A DNA stretch of 64,000 bases. It comes from Trichoplax sp. H2 (Eukaryota; Placozoa; Uniplacotomia; Trichoplacea). Below, piece by piece: positions 1 to 14,000 of the stretch; the stretch's first letter is position 1; every line of letters begins with the position of its first letter. The stretch covers positions 1-64,000 of the forward strand of contig NOWV01000021.1 of assembly GCA_003344405.1 (NCBI GenBank), given 5' to 3'. The notes beneath the pieces were generated by a model, which was not told the origin of the DNA, ran no database searches, and saw nothing but the letters and a program-made list of their open reading frames with translations. A program made the position numbers and the translations under genes.

Positions 1-63
1 CCCTAACCCTAACCCTAACCCTAACCCTAACCCTAACCCTAACCCTAACCCTAACCCTAACCC
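1..63. repeat. Telomere repeat tract (CCCTAA)n
   Basis: About ten perfect head-to-tail CCCTAA units, then CCC and unique AT-rich sequence. This is the C-rich strand of the TTAGGG telomere used by most animals, in the orientation expected for the left end of a chromosome. The tract is far shorter than a living telomere, so the assembly probably stops inside it. No degenerate telomere units or satellite follow. Confidence 0.97.
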
Positions 64-1671
64 CTTTTATATGATCAAGAAGTGTCAGTTTAGTAACATC
101 GATTAGTTATATTTATCATAATCCCTTAATGCGATATTTCGGCTTCTTAAATACGAATACATTTAGCTTATTTTCCTGCAATACTAATGACATTATTTAT
201 TACTTCATTAAGACATACACTATATGTTCGATGATACATACTATCACTGTATCCCTTAACGCATAACTACCGTAATTAGCTGATTTCATTGCACAGTATT
301 TCATAGCTATAACCTATATCATATATGACTACTATACAGTTATAAGCTAAAAATATGAACTTATTTCATACGGTATTACAAACGGTCCATTGCTCTCAGA
401 ATGCTTCATAATTGATTTGCTATGGATATGATCTTAGGTTTGCTTAAACTGTACCGATAACAAAAAGAGAGATCTTCTTTTCAGTAATTGAGCTTCATAT
501 GCGCACTAATATTGCTGCTGTTCATACATATTCTCAACCTAAACAAGGTTTATCGGGTATGAAGAATACTTAGGGGTTCAAATCTGTTTCATTTTAATTT
601 TGGAATAACAACTATTGTTTTACTAGTCTGATTTTATTCTATTGAGCAATACAACATATAAGAAAAGAGTTGATATTGGTTGCGTGAGTCAGAATAGTTT
701 GGAAATTTCAAGCATTTTATTTCATTTAATTGATAGTGAATTAAATCGAGCGATTTCAGTGATTTCAATCGTCTTGCATCTATAATGCATAACAACATAT
801 AACGTATCATCACATAATTTTCTTCATATTAAAAGGTTAAAAGTCAAACTTAGCGATGCAGTGAAATAGATATTGAGTACATTGCATTTAGTTATATTTC
901 GAATCTAATAATATTTTAACTGAGACTGAGGAATTAATGCTAAATGTAATTTTCTTCATCAACGTAATACCGAGCTCCTCTAAAACCCGCATATTGCATT
1001 GATAATTAATTGATCGATGGAATCTTAATTGAGAAAGGCTAGCCGTGATGTCCTGTAGATAGTAGCCTTATCAATTCTTAAGATTGTACATAACTATTGC
1101 AATTTACTAACAAAGCCATGGAATAATTATTACTATTAATTCAGTATGCGCGCTACTACAGTATGCTGCTAGATATAATGCTGATTTATGTACTTGCATC
1201 AGGATCTTCGGTGATGAATATTTATAAATATTATGGGCTTCTACGATACAGTATCTAGAGACGATATATAAGTATCATTTTGCTATCTTCATTATATCTT
1301 GGCAATGCAACTTCTACGGTACTCAATGCTAAGATTTTACTAGCTATGATATATAATCACTGGTAAGATTGTTGCTCTCAGCTTGACTGATTATCTTGAA
1401 ATAAATCAAAATCTGAAACTTATCTTAGCAATGAGGTTAAAATGTCTACGGCACATTAATATGATCAAAATTTGACCATTTTGGTTATCACCGCATAAAA
1501 TGATAATACTTGTATTACTTTTAATTTAATAGAAGTGAGTTATTTTCCTGAATATGAGCAATTTTTATGAGCAAAAAAGTAAATTCTCTTATTATAGATA
1601 CACCAAACACACTTTCATGAAATAAGTCAGCGATAATACCACAATAGTGTAGATAGAATACAAAAATTGAA
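64..1671. other. Subtelomeric gene-free stretch
   Basis: AT-rich unique sequence between the telomere repeat and the 3' end of the homeobox gene. I see no coding exon, no tandem satellite and no mobile element. It must contain the 3' UTR and polyadenylation signal of the homeobox gene, which is transcribed toward the telomere. Confidence 0.6.
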
Positions 1672-4600
1672 TCATGACATATTAAGATTAGTTGAAACTG
1701 ATGCGTAATAACCTCCGCCTGATTGTTGCGGTACACCATCATGGGCTTGGTGTGTTGTTATGTGTTGAAAATTAGCGTCTCCAGATACGGCATTTGAAGA
1801 GGCATTACTACTAGCAGTATACTGCTGGACAGTAGGTAATGGATAGGAACCATATCTATGGTTAAATCGAGTCATTAAATCTGGTGTGCCAATAAGAGGT
1901 AACTGCTGAAACGATTTGGTGGTAGAACCATATTGCGATGGACCAGCTCGTGGATTGCCTTGCATCAAGCTTTCACCTGTAAAGACAGATTGCTGCAATG
2001 GTACTTGCATGCCGTGATTATAATCCGGTCGACTAATTTGAGCTGATGAATAGGAATACTGATTTACACCAACGCTTACAGGCGCAGTACTACCACTAAT
2101 TGTGCTAATATTGGTTGCTTGTCTTTCACGTTTTCGCCATTTTGCGCGACGATTTTGAAACCATACCTGAACATATCAGAAAATGTCATGTTAATACATT
2201 TTCTTGGCTAATAAGCTATTAACGCATTGGTTATGAAGTAGGTATAATTTAAAGCATGCATTAAAATAATCTATAGTAAAAACTGTAAAGTCAATGCTGA
2301 TTTTCTTCTCGATAAACAGTGCGTTAATATGAGCAGTTATATGTGCATTGTATAGAGATGTCGTTTATAATACTGAATTGAGCTTCTCATAGTAAACACC
2401 TCAAAAATATAATTAATAGAATACACGGTATTGTATTTCTAAAAATTAAAGACCCAAAAGCGATTTATGAATTATTTTTTCGAAAGAATTAAATAATAAA
2501 TATTCATGATATGATTTGACGACTTTTTTCTCGGTAAAATCTATAAAGAGTTCAAGCCAAAGGTTGATAAATTTGATTTAGCTGAACATCAATATTCCAC
2601 CAATATAGCAGTGAAATCGATTGATATTACTCTATTTAGCTAAATCAAATTACTTTTTTTGCACCAAGATTGCTGAAATACAGATTTATATAGTACAGAT
2701 TAAAATTTTATTTGTTTTAATAGCCTTATCGCATTTAAAGTTGCGTCCACTTTTACCGCTACTTTGATGCAGTATTATCCAATGATATTAAATAAAGCGT
2801 AGGAGGATTGTTTAATGAAATTCGACAGCTAAAGAAACTTATCCATGAAATTTAATTATTTTATGATATGTACTTTTCTTGATTAAGGATTAGAGCGCCA
2901 TTAAACTGAGTATAACTAATAGAAAAACCGACAGAGACTTGTCATAATCTCATTTACCATGTGGCATTCAAAGCATTCTACGAACGTCGATCTCATTTTT
3001 ATTAAATCTAATTAGACGGTCAGTATAATAATTTAATATGAGGTTGAAAGCTGGTTCTATCTAGAAGTATGTTACTCTTTGTCATCGTTTGGTTTTTAGA
3101 ATTACTTCATTTGCGACAGTTATTGAAAAATTCTTATTCGGACAGATTATATACTATATGTAAATAATAAGAACATGAAGATTACATAAATGGGCTATTA
3201 TGAGGAAAATTCATTGACGGCTATTTTTGCTGCTAAATTATAATCACGCCATAAAACTGCAATTAATTAATTATAATTAAGTTATTATGATCTGATATTG
3301 TTTATGTCATCGTGATGATAAGATAATATCGATTTAAAACTTCTTGTGATATTAAACATTGTCAAATTTAACTGGACTTTTATTAATTTTTTAATTGGTT
3401 CCTTAATTCGGTTCTCATCATAAAACGATGCTCCGCTGAATTCAGTGGACAAAATTAGAAATTTTGCACAAACGGTCGAATAGATTTCTATTATTAGGTG
3501 TTAAATTAGTGATCTTGCCTGCACACGAGCTTCATTTAAGTCAGTCTTTCTGGCTAAATCCTCGCGAAAATAAATATCCGGATAATGAGTTTTAGCAAAG
3601 GCTTCTTCTAATTGTTTCAGTTGATCTTGCGTGAAATTAGTACGATGTCGACGTCTAGTTCCAATAGCTTCCTTACCGGTGGAACTCTGTGAGGGGTTTC
3701 TGTTTCTTAAATAATCTGTTTGATTCATTCGTTCTTCTACGGAAAAAAGAAGACAGTCAACGCTATTGGAGCAATAACAAACGAAAATCAGTTGTGGAAA
3801 CTCTACAATTATTTAATATTTGCTACATTACATTATTAGTAAATAGAATTAGCATTATCGTTATGAAGGAGGGTAATTTTATAACACAACTGGCTGTCAT
3901 AAGTTGATTAATTTAGTTATATAGCAAAATACTATAATAACCGATATTTAGGGTCGATAGAAACAAGAGTATAAAAATGATGGCTGCTGTGAAATGTGAT
4001 TGATGATAATCTGTTGAAGAAAATATATCTCCAGCGGATATTAAACGATATCTTGTATTATAAAACAATGCGAAATAATCGTTAATGCTATTCCTTTTAA
4101 TTCTAAAACTTTGACTTATACTCGGATTTTTGCAGAAATTGTAACAAAAGATTCATTCAATATCGTTTAATTTGATGCTACGTAACAGAAATTAAATTAA
4201 AATTTATAACGTGTAAAATGACTTTGTCAATTAATGTTGATAGACAAGAAGGTAGGGTAAAGCTTGATTCACTTAGAGTTTAATAAATCAGTGTGTGCTT
4301 CATGGACTAATTTAACTTTTCTCTAACTCATGCAATATGATTATTACATTAGCTATAAAATTATTTTTACAATCATTCTATTTTGAGTAATACTCTTACC
4401 TGGGGTATAACTAAGGATTGAGTTAAATTTAATGTTGATAAATTATAATTATAGCATAAAGCAAATGCTTCATCAACTCCAATAAGAGCCACAAGGGTTA
4501 TAATTAAAACTATACTCATTTAAAAGTATTTATCAAAGATCTTTAATATACAAATCATCTACTAAAATGCGTTAATAGTACGTAAATGGGGCCCTTTTGG

Positions 4601-6312
4601 ATACATCGGAGGTACAACGATTAACTTAATATTAATGATGGGCCCATGTTTATTTTATATTGGGCTAGATTAATGATTAGTTATAAAATATTAGAAACTT
4701 TTGTGATGGTTACCATTTCGTTGTGGTTATTATCCGAAAGTTATTCTTAACCAATAGAAAATTGAATCCATGACTAATATCAAAAGTCATACATTAGAGA
4801 AGTGTTTTTTCAACTGCATGTTTCTATATTGTAGAACTATTTATTGTGAATTATTTTTTATAATCAAAGTAACAATCTTCAATCAAGATTGCAGATTAAT
4901 AGAAGAGAATAAACGTACGTATTCTACGGTAATGGCGAGAAATGACGTAAATTTTCTCTGGATTAAGATTACCTTATCCTGTATATTGCACATCTGCTCA
5001 TGCCTATCACATTAGTTTATAAGGTAAAAAACGATAACGTAACTACAAACAAAAGTTATGACCGGTCGAGTGGATAGGAATTAATTATTAATCTAATACA
5101 TTTCTAATTACTCATGCTATCGCTTCGTTAGCTTTAATGAGATGAAGAAGTAGAACAGTTATACGCATTTAATTAATTGTATGTTAAATATACTCGTAAA
5201 TGGAGGGAATTTTATTACACTTCAATGGAATTTGGATAAATTGTTATCTCTTAAAATTATGGAAAGCGATACTTTAGTCTTCAAGGCTGAGATAATAAAG
5301 AGATACTAATCTAGTATATTTATGATGCTGATGAAATTAAGATAGTGTTACATAAGATAACTTTTTGAATATCTAATACTTAATAACATCCAATTGAATT
5401 GATTATAAATCGAGATCATATCAAAGATAGCCATTAACGATTTTAACTATTTTAATGTCAAATTGAATATGGTGCTAGAAAGTAAAGATTATATCTAGCT
5501 ACTTGGATAATAATTTACGCTGATCGATTATGAACTAAAATGAACGATAGAAGTTTAAAGATTTGGTTATTATAGTTACGATTATTTTTTATGTCAATAA
5601 CGTTCTTGACTGGCGATATTATTAGATTTTCGGAAAATGATTTACTAAATTAGGTTAAATTAGAGATATGACGCTACAATCATGTTAGAAGAATTGCATA
5701 GAGGTTGTTGATTATTTTATATTGATGCAAAGGGAGAGAAAAGAAAGAACATGCTTGTTAAATTAAATTTTCATGATATTGATTTAAAGCTAGCCGTAGA
5801 TAATATGATCTGTTGCATTAACTGATATAATTTGCATAGCAATAATTATCGTAACCTAATTTTTTCTTATAACCCCAAAATTGAAGACGTTTAGCTACGT
5901 TCGACATGTTATTTAATTACACAACTCTATTACAAATAAAAGCAAATTTTGAAATAAGATTGTCAATTCAGTTGAAATCTGGTTATACTTGTCAAGTTAA
6001 GATTACATGGCGCCAATTATAAAGTCAAATAATGATATTATAGAGTAATGATCAAATACTATCGGCCATTAGCCTTGTTCGACTTTTACTTTTGATTTAT
6101 TACTTATATTGTTATCTAAATATTAAAATTTCATTTTAATAGGTTATACAATTCATCTTATAATCTACTAACTCACCGGTGGTAGATTTATTAGTTGTAA
6201 TATCTTGCTTTTGATTTTTGTGCGGGATTGCTTGTCCTTTGCCTGTCGTTGTTACTGTAGTATTATCGTAATAGAAATGGAGTTGTGAATTAACTTGAGA
6301 ATTTTCTGCCAT
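1672..6312 (-). CDS. PRD-class (paired-like, Q50) homeobox transcription factor
   Basis: Three coding exons: 6312-6177, 3736-3519 and 2166-1672, giving 282 aa with matching phases (1, then 0). The homeodomain is residues 73-132 and begins RRRHRTNFT. The recognition helix is [15 protein letters not shown] with glutamine at position 50, typical of PRD-like rather than PAX or K50 proteins. The intron between homeodomain residues 46 and 47 (ARVQ/VWFQ) is the classic PRD-class position. No paired box or octapeptide is seen. The C-terminal half is rich in S, T, Q, G and N. The THYPDI and EARVQ core resembles OTP, ALX, ARX and UNCX families, but I cannot assign an orthologue. The start ATG at 6312 lies in its own exon ending in a good GTGAGT donor. 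Intron 2 uses a GC donor. A nuclear DNA-binding role is inferred from the family. Confidence 0.85.
3737..6176. other. Intron 1 of the homeobox gene
   Basis: A 2.4 kb AT-rich intron between the N-terminal exon and the homeodomain exon. Donor GTGAGT (6176-6171), acceptor TTTTCCGTAG. No exon or repeat of note is visible, and the short open frames inside it show no coding character. Intron 2 (2167-3518) is likewise empty. Confidence 0.65.
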
Positions 6313-6329
6313 CGTCCACTATCTTAAAT

Positions 6330-6467
6330 TTAATATCCTGACCTACTTTGATTAGATTGTCTTGGAAGAGGAGGAGGAAGAGGAGGGGAAGAGGGATGAT
6401 AGTCAGGCGCCACAGATATGTCAGCTAAAGGCACAGCAAGGAATAAACTTGTGCTAACGTCCATCAT
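6330..6467 (-). other. Possible upstream ORF in the homeobox 5' leader
   Basis: A 45-codon frame starts with two ATGs in a row and stops 17 bases before the homeobox start codon, in a different frame. Its second half is proline- and serine-rich, encoded by a polypurine/polypyrimidine run at 6368-6395. If the leader is unspliced here, this would be an uORF that ends just ahead of the main start. It could also be chance. Confidence 0.3.
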
Positions 6468-9400
6468 ATTGTAGTGTCCAATCAGAGCTAGACATGTTAA
6501 TTAAAGAAATTTAATCCAAATGAAGTACATTGGACTAGGCGTGACTCTAACTTAGCCATAATTAAAAAATTGAACTTTTTGATAGGCAACCTATTCAAAG
6601 CACCATCTGTTTGAAGCTATTCTAACGTTAAAAGATTGAGAGGTAACTGAATATGAAAACAGATTATTTTTTGGTAAGTTGTTATGTTTTTATATTTGGT
6701 CAGATACAGCAAAGATTAGTAGCAATGACTTCATTACCGAATTTATTTATTTTTTGCATTACATGTTTAGTCATTGCGTATAGGCTATTCTTGAAAAATA
6801 TATTTGCAATGTGTATTTGAATTGATAGAAGTTATAATCTGTAAGACTAAGGACCTCGATGACGAATAGAATTAACATCCGTTCAGTAAATCGGATCGAT
6901 ATTGAATTATCTACTAACAGACAATAAACATATGGCTAGATAGAGTTAAAAAAATTCATAAATAAATATATTTGCTAATCATTTAGAGTACAACAACTTT
7001 TTCATAGTGATTATTGACTTATTTTTGGATCACTGATGTGAACATTATGTTTCAACATTGGTCAAATGTAACTATTTGTATTGAATTGTTCAAAACATTA
7101 ATACAATAGTGTTGTAGTCTTTACACCATTAGCAAGCTGAATAGGCAGCTAAATTGAATTTTCATGATTAATTAATAAGACAATGCAAATTGTAGCAAAA
7201 TAACGAGTTACAAAATAGAATTATGCCATCTTAGCTATGAATATTATCATTATTCAATTATTGACTAGTATTGTCAAAATAATAATAAAACTGAAAATAC
7301 ATTAAGATCTATTATTACTTATCATTGATTCAATATGGGTTTCCAACAACACCAATTTTGGCTATGATCATAGTTCAAATCCATTGATGATTATGAATGT
7401 TATAGCTATGCTGCCAACAATGTGCTTAGAAAGATCAATACGTTTAATAAAATTGATCTTTCTCAATAGATGACAAGAGGATAGTCAAGTTTGATCTGTT
7501 TAATCATATTATTACTTTTTCTTACTACAGCGTCTGTGTGACAATAATATTTTTTACTCAATATTTTGATCATTAAAATGGGTATAATAACATCAGCTAA
7601 TAGATTTTAACTTTGGGTTAATCTCATAGTCAAAAATGTGAGAACTTAATGAGATTTAATGCCTATATTATGCCCTATTAACTTGCGTCAATTTCTTACT
7701 TTTCTCATGATATTGATTTATAAACCAAGCCAGATTGGAGCTATAAGTGCGTGTAATTTTTTTACCAAAAAAATGCTAGCTTTAAGCAACGACTTTATCG
7801 TCCGTCCCTCCACAGATACAAAAAGTGTACAACAATTGAAAAGTACTATTCTATGAGCCTATCCTATCAATTATTCAAGATAAAACGAGAATAGGCAAAA
7901 TGCCTTAAAATCAGTCTAGTCTATTTTCAAATTGATTAGAGTATTAATTTCCAATGATAATTCGTTTAGGTAATAAAATTGTACTTCGTGAGTTATGCTA
8001 ATCTCAAATATTTAGTCCTCGCAAATGCTCTAATTAGATATTTCAAAAGGGTCCATTTCATTTTCATGTCAGGCCAATTTACCATGTTTTTAACCAAAGT
8101 CAATAGTCCTTCAATTTCAAAGGTTAGTAATTATATGTCTGTATTAGCTATCGTCAATACCTCATTATATTGAGGTAGATAGAATAGTTATTATCCTTTC
8201 ATTGTAATCGACAGGCATAAAATGGTGATTATAGCTACAAATATTGACATTTTACATCCGTAAATCAATATGTAAAAGACTAATAATAACTGTTTAATAT
8301 AGTATACGAGTATATTTATGATTTAAAAGCAATTACAAGTAAAGAAATCTGAGCTGTGATGAGATCATGTTTTGCCAAGTTAAGATCGATATCTATGCTA
8401 ATTTGATAATACTTTAGCTCTTTTTCAGGATAATTATTCTCTCCCTATAGATGTGGAGCGTTGGTCGGTATTGATTTGCATTAATTGGTCAATATCATAA
8501 TATAATATGTATTTTTTAATTTAATTTTTAGGTAAAAACCCAATTAATATTATTCTTTTTAATATCATTAGCATATTATCAATCATTTGTTTTATACAAT
8601 TTAGGATGATTTAAGTCCTATTATAGACTACTATATTGTAACAGCTGCAGACTTAGTCTACAGTTTAACTGCTCGATACTAGGCTGTAGAAAAAGGAATA
8701 ATAACACATTTCTAATCAGAGTAAATTGCAAAGTAATAATCTATTATTTTCTTCGTCAGGATCGTTGGAATTGTTTAATATGACTGGTACAAAGATATTG
8801 GAGAAGATTGATAATGATATTAGAGAATATAAGGGTGTAAAGATAGGACATAGATTGCGCAACTAAAATGATACGGTAAACTTTATCGAAATTTTTCAAA
8901 TAGACACATGATCTGTTTTCACTATTATGCCATAACAGTCTACTCAATTTAATTAAGGTTTAAGGTCGTTTATCACAAATATTAGTAGTTAAATGTTTTC
9001 ATCATTCATAAACCTGCTTCAATTAATATTTTAGAAGTTTTTCATATCTAAATTAACGCTATCTGTTCGACTATATTGAAAAATAGACAGGCTTCATAAT
9101 ATTTACAAGATAATAATTTTATTTATTTGACTCTTGCATAGCTTGATTTTTATGAGCCTTACACGATTATTATGCTATAGAATAAATTATATAAATTGAT
9201 TCGTTTCTTTTGCATATTTAAACGAAAAAATGGGAGTTATAAGTAGTAGTGATGCTGTTTGATGAGGAGGATATCTGCGCTATGATATGAAGTGTTATTA
9301 ACCTTAAGTGGTTTAAATGATAAGTTTCTAAGATCAATAGGCAATCATCTGTTTTATTAATACATAAGCGATGGTGTATAGGTGTAAATTGAAAAAATTT

Positions 9401-11042
9401 CCTCTATTTTATTATTATGATGATATTTATTTAATTTATTCTAATCGATATTACAAAGCAATTAAATTTATCTTGCAACTATACGCTTATTTAATATGAT
9501 ATTACTGGTAGTAACTCAATAATCTTCATTGTTGTCACTTTATTATAAATCATAACGATGCTGATATAACAGAAGGATACAGTTTACTATTACAATGTTT
9601 ATACAGTATTTAGAATGTGTCACAAAGGAAATTATTTAGGTTAATGTGTCGAATTATTTTAATATCTCTCGAGCCAAAATTCTCGATACAAGATAATGAC
9701 GGTGGAGCTATGTTATAGGATTTCTTCGCTTGTTTTACTCGATGTTTTAAAACGGCTTTTACAAGTTATTTGATGGGTAGAATCGGTTGTTTCATTAATG
9801 GCGTTATGAAGATCATGAAACATGATCAGTACTTGGAATAGGGTGGATAATAGAAATACTCACAGAAAATTTGATACGGTTCGTTCATTAATACTCGGTG
9901 AAAATATTCAAATGCAGTGTTGTAGTTTGAAAAAGTTTGATGGCTTTCCCAGTTATCTCGAATAAATTGTGCGAAATAAGATATCTTTACATGATAGTAT
10001 TGATATAAATTATGAATTTTAAGGTTGTCATTTAAAGAAAGATATACACTAGATTTTTAATGTATACTTGCTAGTTAGTGCTAGATAATATTAAGATCGT
10101 TTAAGTTATAAACGGCACGCATGTATTCGAGATATTAACATACGTGTAATAAAAACAATAATAGAGATGATTTGGATAATCAATTGCTTATACGTATAAA
10201 GCAAAGCACATTACTTGATAATCAAAAACTGAAGCATTATGTTACTCCATTTACTTTCGCAATCGAAATTTGAGCGAGTACAGATCATAGATAGTATCTG
10301 TAGTGATTTATACTAGATTATATCCGGTGCATCTCGTTGAACGCTATCCATATATACTCGCGCAGTAATCAACACAGCCTTCCATTAAAGTTGTGATCTG
10401 GTATGTGTACAGTGTACAACTGTACATATTATTATGGTATGATCTTTGAGCTTAAAATTATACAACACGGACGCAATATAAAGGACTACCGCGTTACCGT
10501 TATGGTCAACAAACCGCAACATTTATAAGGCGGAGTATGAAGCGATTCAATGTTTCAAAGGTTAATATGTATAAACTCTAAAATACAATAAGTACGCGTA
10601 TAATAATCGAAAGAGATACTTCATAAGGCGATCGTTTATTTTCTTACTAGGTACACTTGATAATTTCGAACATTGATCAACTTGCCTCAAACCTGCTTTA
10701 CTAAAACAAAAGCATAACCGTCACTGGTATTACCATCTATTCGTTATCCGCATTATCATATATATTTGGTAACGTATACATAGGTACGTAAACAGTTTAG
10801 GGGTAAAGGCATTATATAATGATCTTGTCAAACTGTACAGTAACATAAGATAATAATAATTATACAGTACAAATTATCTATTAGAAAGTTTATCTGTAGC
10901 ATTTTATAAAGCTGCCTTCGTAATATTAATTTCAAGATCACGAGCTATTACTATTACCATGTCATATATAAGAGCACTTTAAAACAATTCAACCTTGGTT
11001 GCATAGCAAATCGAAAAATCGAAAGGAACACAATAATTAATT
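6468..11042. other. Intergenic region without recognisable genes
   Basis: A 4.6 kb AT-rich stretch between the divergent upstream side of the homeobox gene and the 3' end of ACBD3. The few open frames (up to about 65 codons) lack splice context, codon structure or similarity to any family I know. No tandem repeat, RNA gene or mobile element was recognised. Given the neighbouring developmental regulator it is a natural place for cis-regulatory DNA, but nothing in the sequence proves that. Confidence 0.55.
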
Positions 11043-14000
11043 TTAATTGTAATAAACTTTATAATATAACGTTTTAGATCTGAATAGGGAGTAAGAATTA
11101 TCGAATTTCAATAAGTAAACGCCCGGAGAGGGATACGCATGTGTACCAACAATAACGTTTTGATGAGAGTCTCTTCTATCCACTGGAATAATTGTGATGA
11201 CTGGCGTCCTCTTAGTTCCACTTACACCGGCCAGTTCTATATCATCTTCGTCCCCGCTACCTCTATAACCTTCTTCGTCTTCGCTGTCGTATTCATCATC
11301 ATCTCCATACTCCTGTTAATTTAATGAGTGGCATTATAACAAGTCAACGTTATTCTAATTTAAAGTTATACTGAATATAGATATAACTTACCATATTAGC
11401 GCCAGTGTCCGTTTCAAATACGGGCATATAGCCTGGATCCGAAAACTCAAAACTTACTCCAAATCCAATGTCGTAATAGTCTGTAGCGAATTCCCAATAT
11501 AATTTTGCTCCTTCCGGGTTGGTAGGAACGCGAATTGTGATGGTTTCTCCTCTTGATACAACCAGCTTGGATTCTGAAATTTCATTATTTAAATAATGAG
11601 TAAGTCATCCAAAACAATGTTATGATTGCGATAACTAATACAGCATGTGAGATTTATAGCAAGATGCAAAGTGATCAGGTGATTCTTAAACAGGACAATA
11701 GTAGTAATAGTCCAATATACCAGCATCATCCTTGAGTTGATTAATAAATTCATGAACAGCGGGTCTAGTCCATAGTGAAGGCTGCGGTATATCCTTTAAC
11801 ATTATATGCTTTGGTTCGACAGCATTGTCAACATCATCACCTTTGTTAAGTTCAGTTACAGTCTTTTCGGAAATTGGAACTGTGACATTCTGTCGCAATA
11901 ATTAGCAGAAATACTGTTAAATATTCGCATTACCTAAGATATTAGTATCTTTAAAAAGTATCTCCCAATTCTGATAACCGATTACTAAAAATTAAATTAA
12001 CATCAATTATTGAATTACATCTATCAATCATTCTGTGCTGATATAAAAGTAATGGCACACGGAAATGCGACACAAACTGCAAAGTCATACAATAATAACA
12101 TTTTATCGCTAACTTGTTGTTGACTTGGTGTAGGGTTCGTAATTTTGTTTTCTACGCCTTGCATTTGTTGAGGAAGCGATGCTGCAGCTGTTTGTATTTC
12201 AGGAGTTGTATTTGATTGCTCGGACTTTATAGAAGGATCAGTACGTACATTGACATGGCTAAGCTCTGGGGATGGCCTAGAAGGATAAACATGTGCTTCA
12301 ATGATTATAGTAGGCAAAATTCTAAAGTATTTCTTTATTACTAAAGGCTGCTATATTGTATTGTCCTTTCTTTTTTTCAAGTATTAGAAATCCATTATAA
12401 CAAGTAATCTACTCTAAAGAGCTCAGCAATTCAGAATTGTTAACTGAAAGAATTTCATATTTAAATGTATAGTAGACTGAAACAGTTATTGATGCATTGA
12501 TCATTGATAATATTATAATTTAAATAAGTGAGACTTACGTTTGTGTAGTAGTTTGTGCGTTTCCATTTAAATTTTGAACACTTTCACCGATTGGATCTTG
12601 ATGAACATTTCCTTCGTTACCTCTTGTAGTTTGGGCCTGAGCCTTTTCTAACTCGATCTGCTTCATTTTTTGACGCAATGCTTCCTCTTCTAAACGTCGT
12701 CTTTCTTCTTCTTGCTCCACTTGCAGGCGTATTCTTATTGATTCGGCACGCTTCATTTGCTGCTGACGGGCGTTCTCAACAATTCCTGTCATCCACTTTT
12801 CAAATTTTGGGGCGACACCAGATAACAAATCAGAAAATCCTATCATCGCTTCTTCCTGACTTGTACTACCCAATGCTATCCATGCTTGCCTAACAGAAAA
12901 GTCGGTATTCAACCGATTAATAACCAAATAATGAAGGATCGAAATGTAAGTATAGTTTAGTTAAGACAAATCGATCGAATAGTAGGTGAATTGAACCTCC
13001 TATCATTTCCGATGACATCTAAGTAGCCAATTTCAGGTGCTGTTTTATGATCGAAGGGTCCACATTCAACTTGTTTCCAAAATGCTATCAGCCTTAACTT
13101 ATCATTGTACGACATCTTCAATGAGGCTTTTTCTATTTCATATTTCAATAGCAATATTAAATAATGAAGGATAATAAATTTTCAAAATGGTATCATACAC
13201 CTATTGATATTTATAAGATTCATTAATAACAGTACTCTAATTTAATGTAAACTAAAGGTTATTTGACAATTTGCATGAAGGTAGTCAATTAATAGCCAGC
13301 GAAATATGGATATGCATGTAATCAATTTCGCCCAGAGGTTACAAGGTGGTGTACGATATATTTTTGATACAGTTTATTCCTTTCCTGGGTGAAAGGAGAA
13401 GCTTTTGATATCTTTTGTCATTTACTCATCGAGTAGATATCTACTACTGTAAATTGTGGATCTTGATTCAACATCGCGCTGATACCCCTTCCATACAAGT
13501 AGATTAACAAGAGACGGGTTTGCCAAGAATTGTTGACGCTTTCATAAGCGTGTCTAAAACGGCGGAGTGTCGTAGTCAATAAAGTCACCTTGACAATATT
13601 ATCATCAATGCATTTATTTGAAAGATTGGTAAAAACGATACGCTTAGGTTTACGTTTATATTAGGAAAGTTTCGATGAACATGTTTCTCTTTAATTCAAG
13701 TGAAAGACGCCAGAAATGCAAGTATACCAGTCATTGTTAACAAAGCTATAGCAGCAAATGGAGTCGTAGATTGTAGTATGGAAGTAAGATTTGACTTGCA
13801 TCACTACCGTACTCCATGTAAAGCGTCAATGTAGTGAGTGAATATTGAGTAATGGCTATGATAATATTGCTATCAAGTACCGGTAATTGAATGCAGTTAA
13901 TGATATCGTACTGTATGATGCAGGCGAGATCCTTGAGGTTGTGACCATTCATAGAGTATAGTGTACGTTTCTTCTACGCGTATGCTACTAAAGTAGGGTA

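Noticed and set aside
3689-5015. Plus-strand open frames opposite the homeobox gene
   Set aside because: They are shadows of the antisense exon or lie in its intron 1, with no splice or family support.
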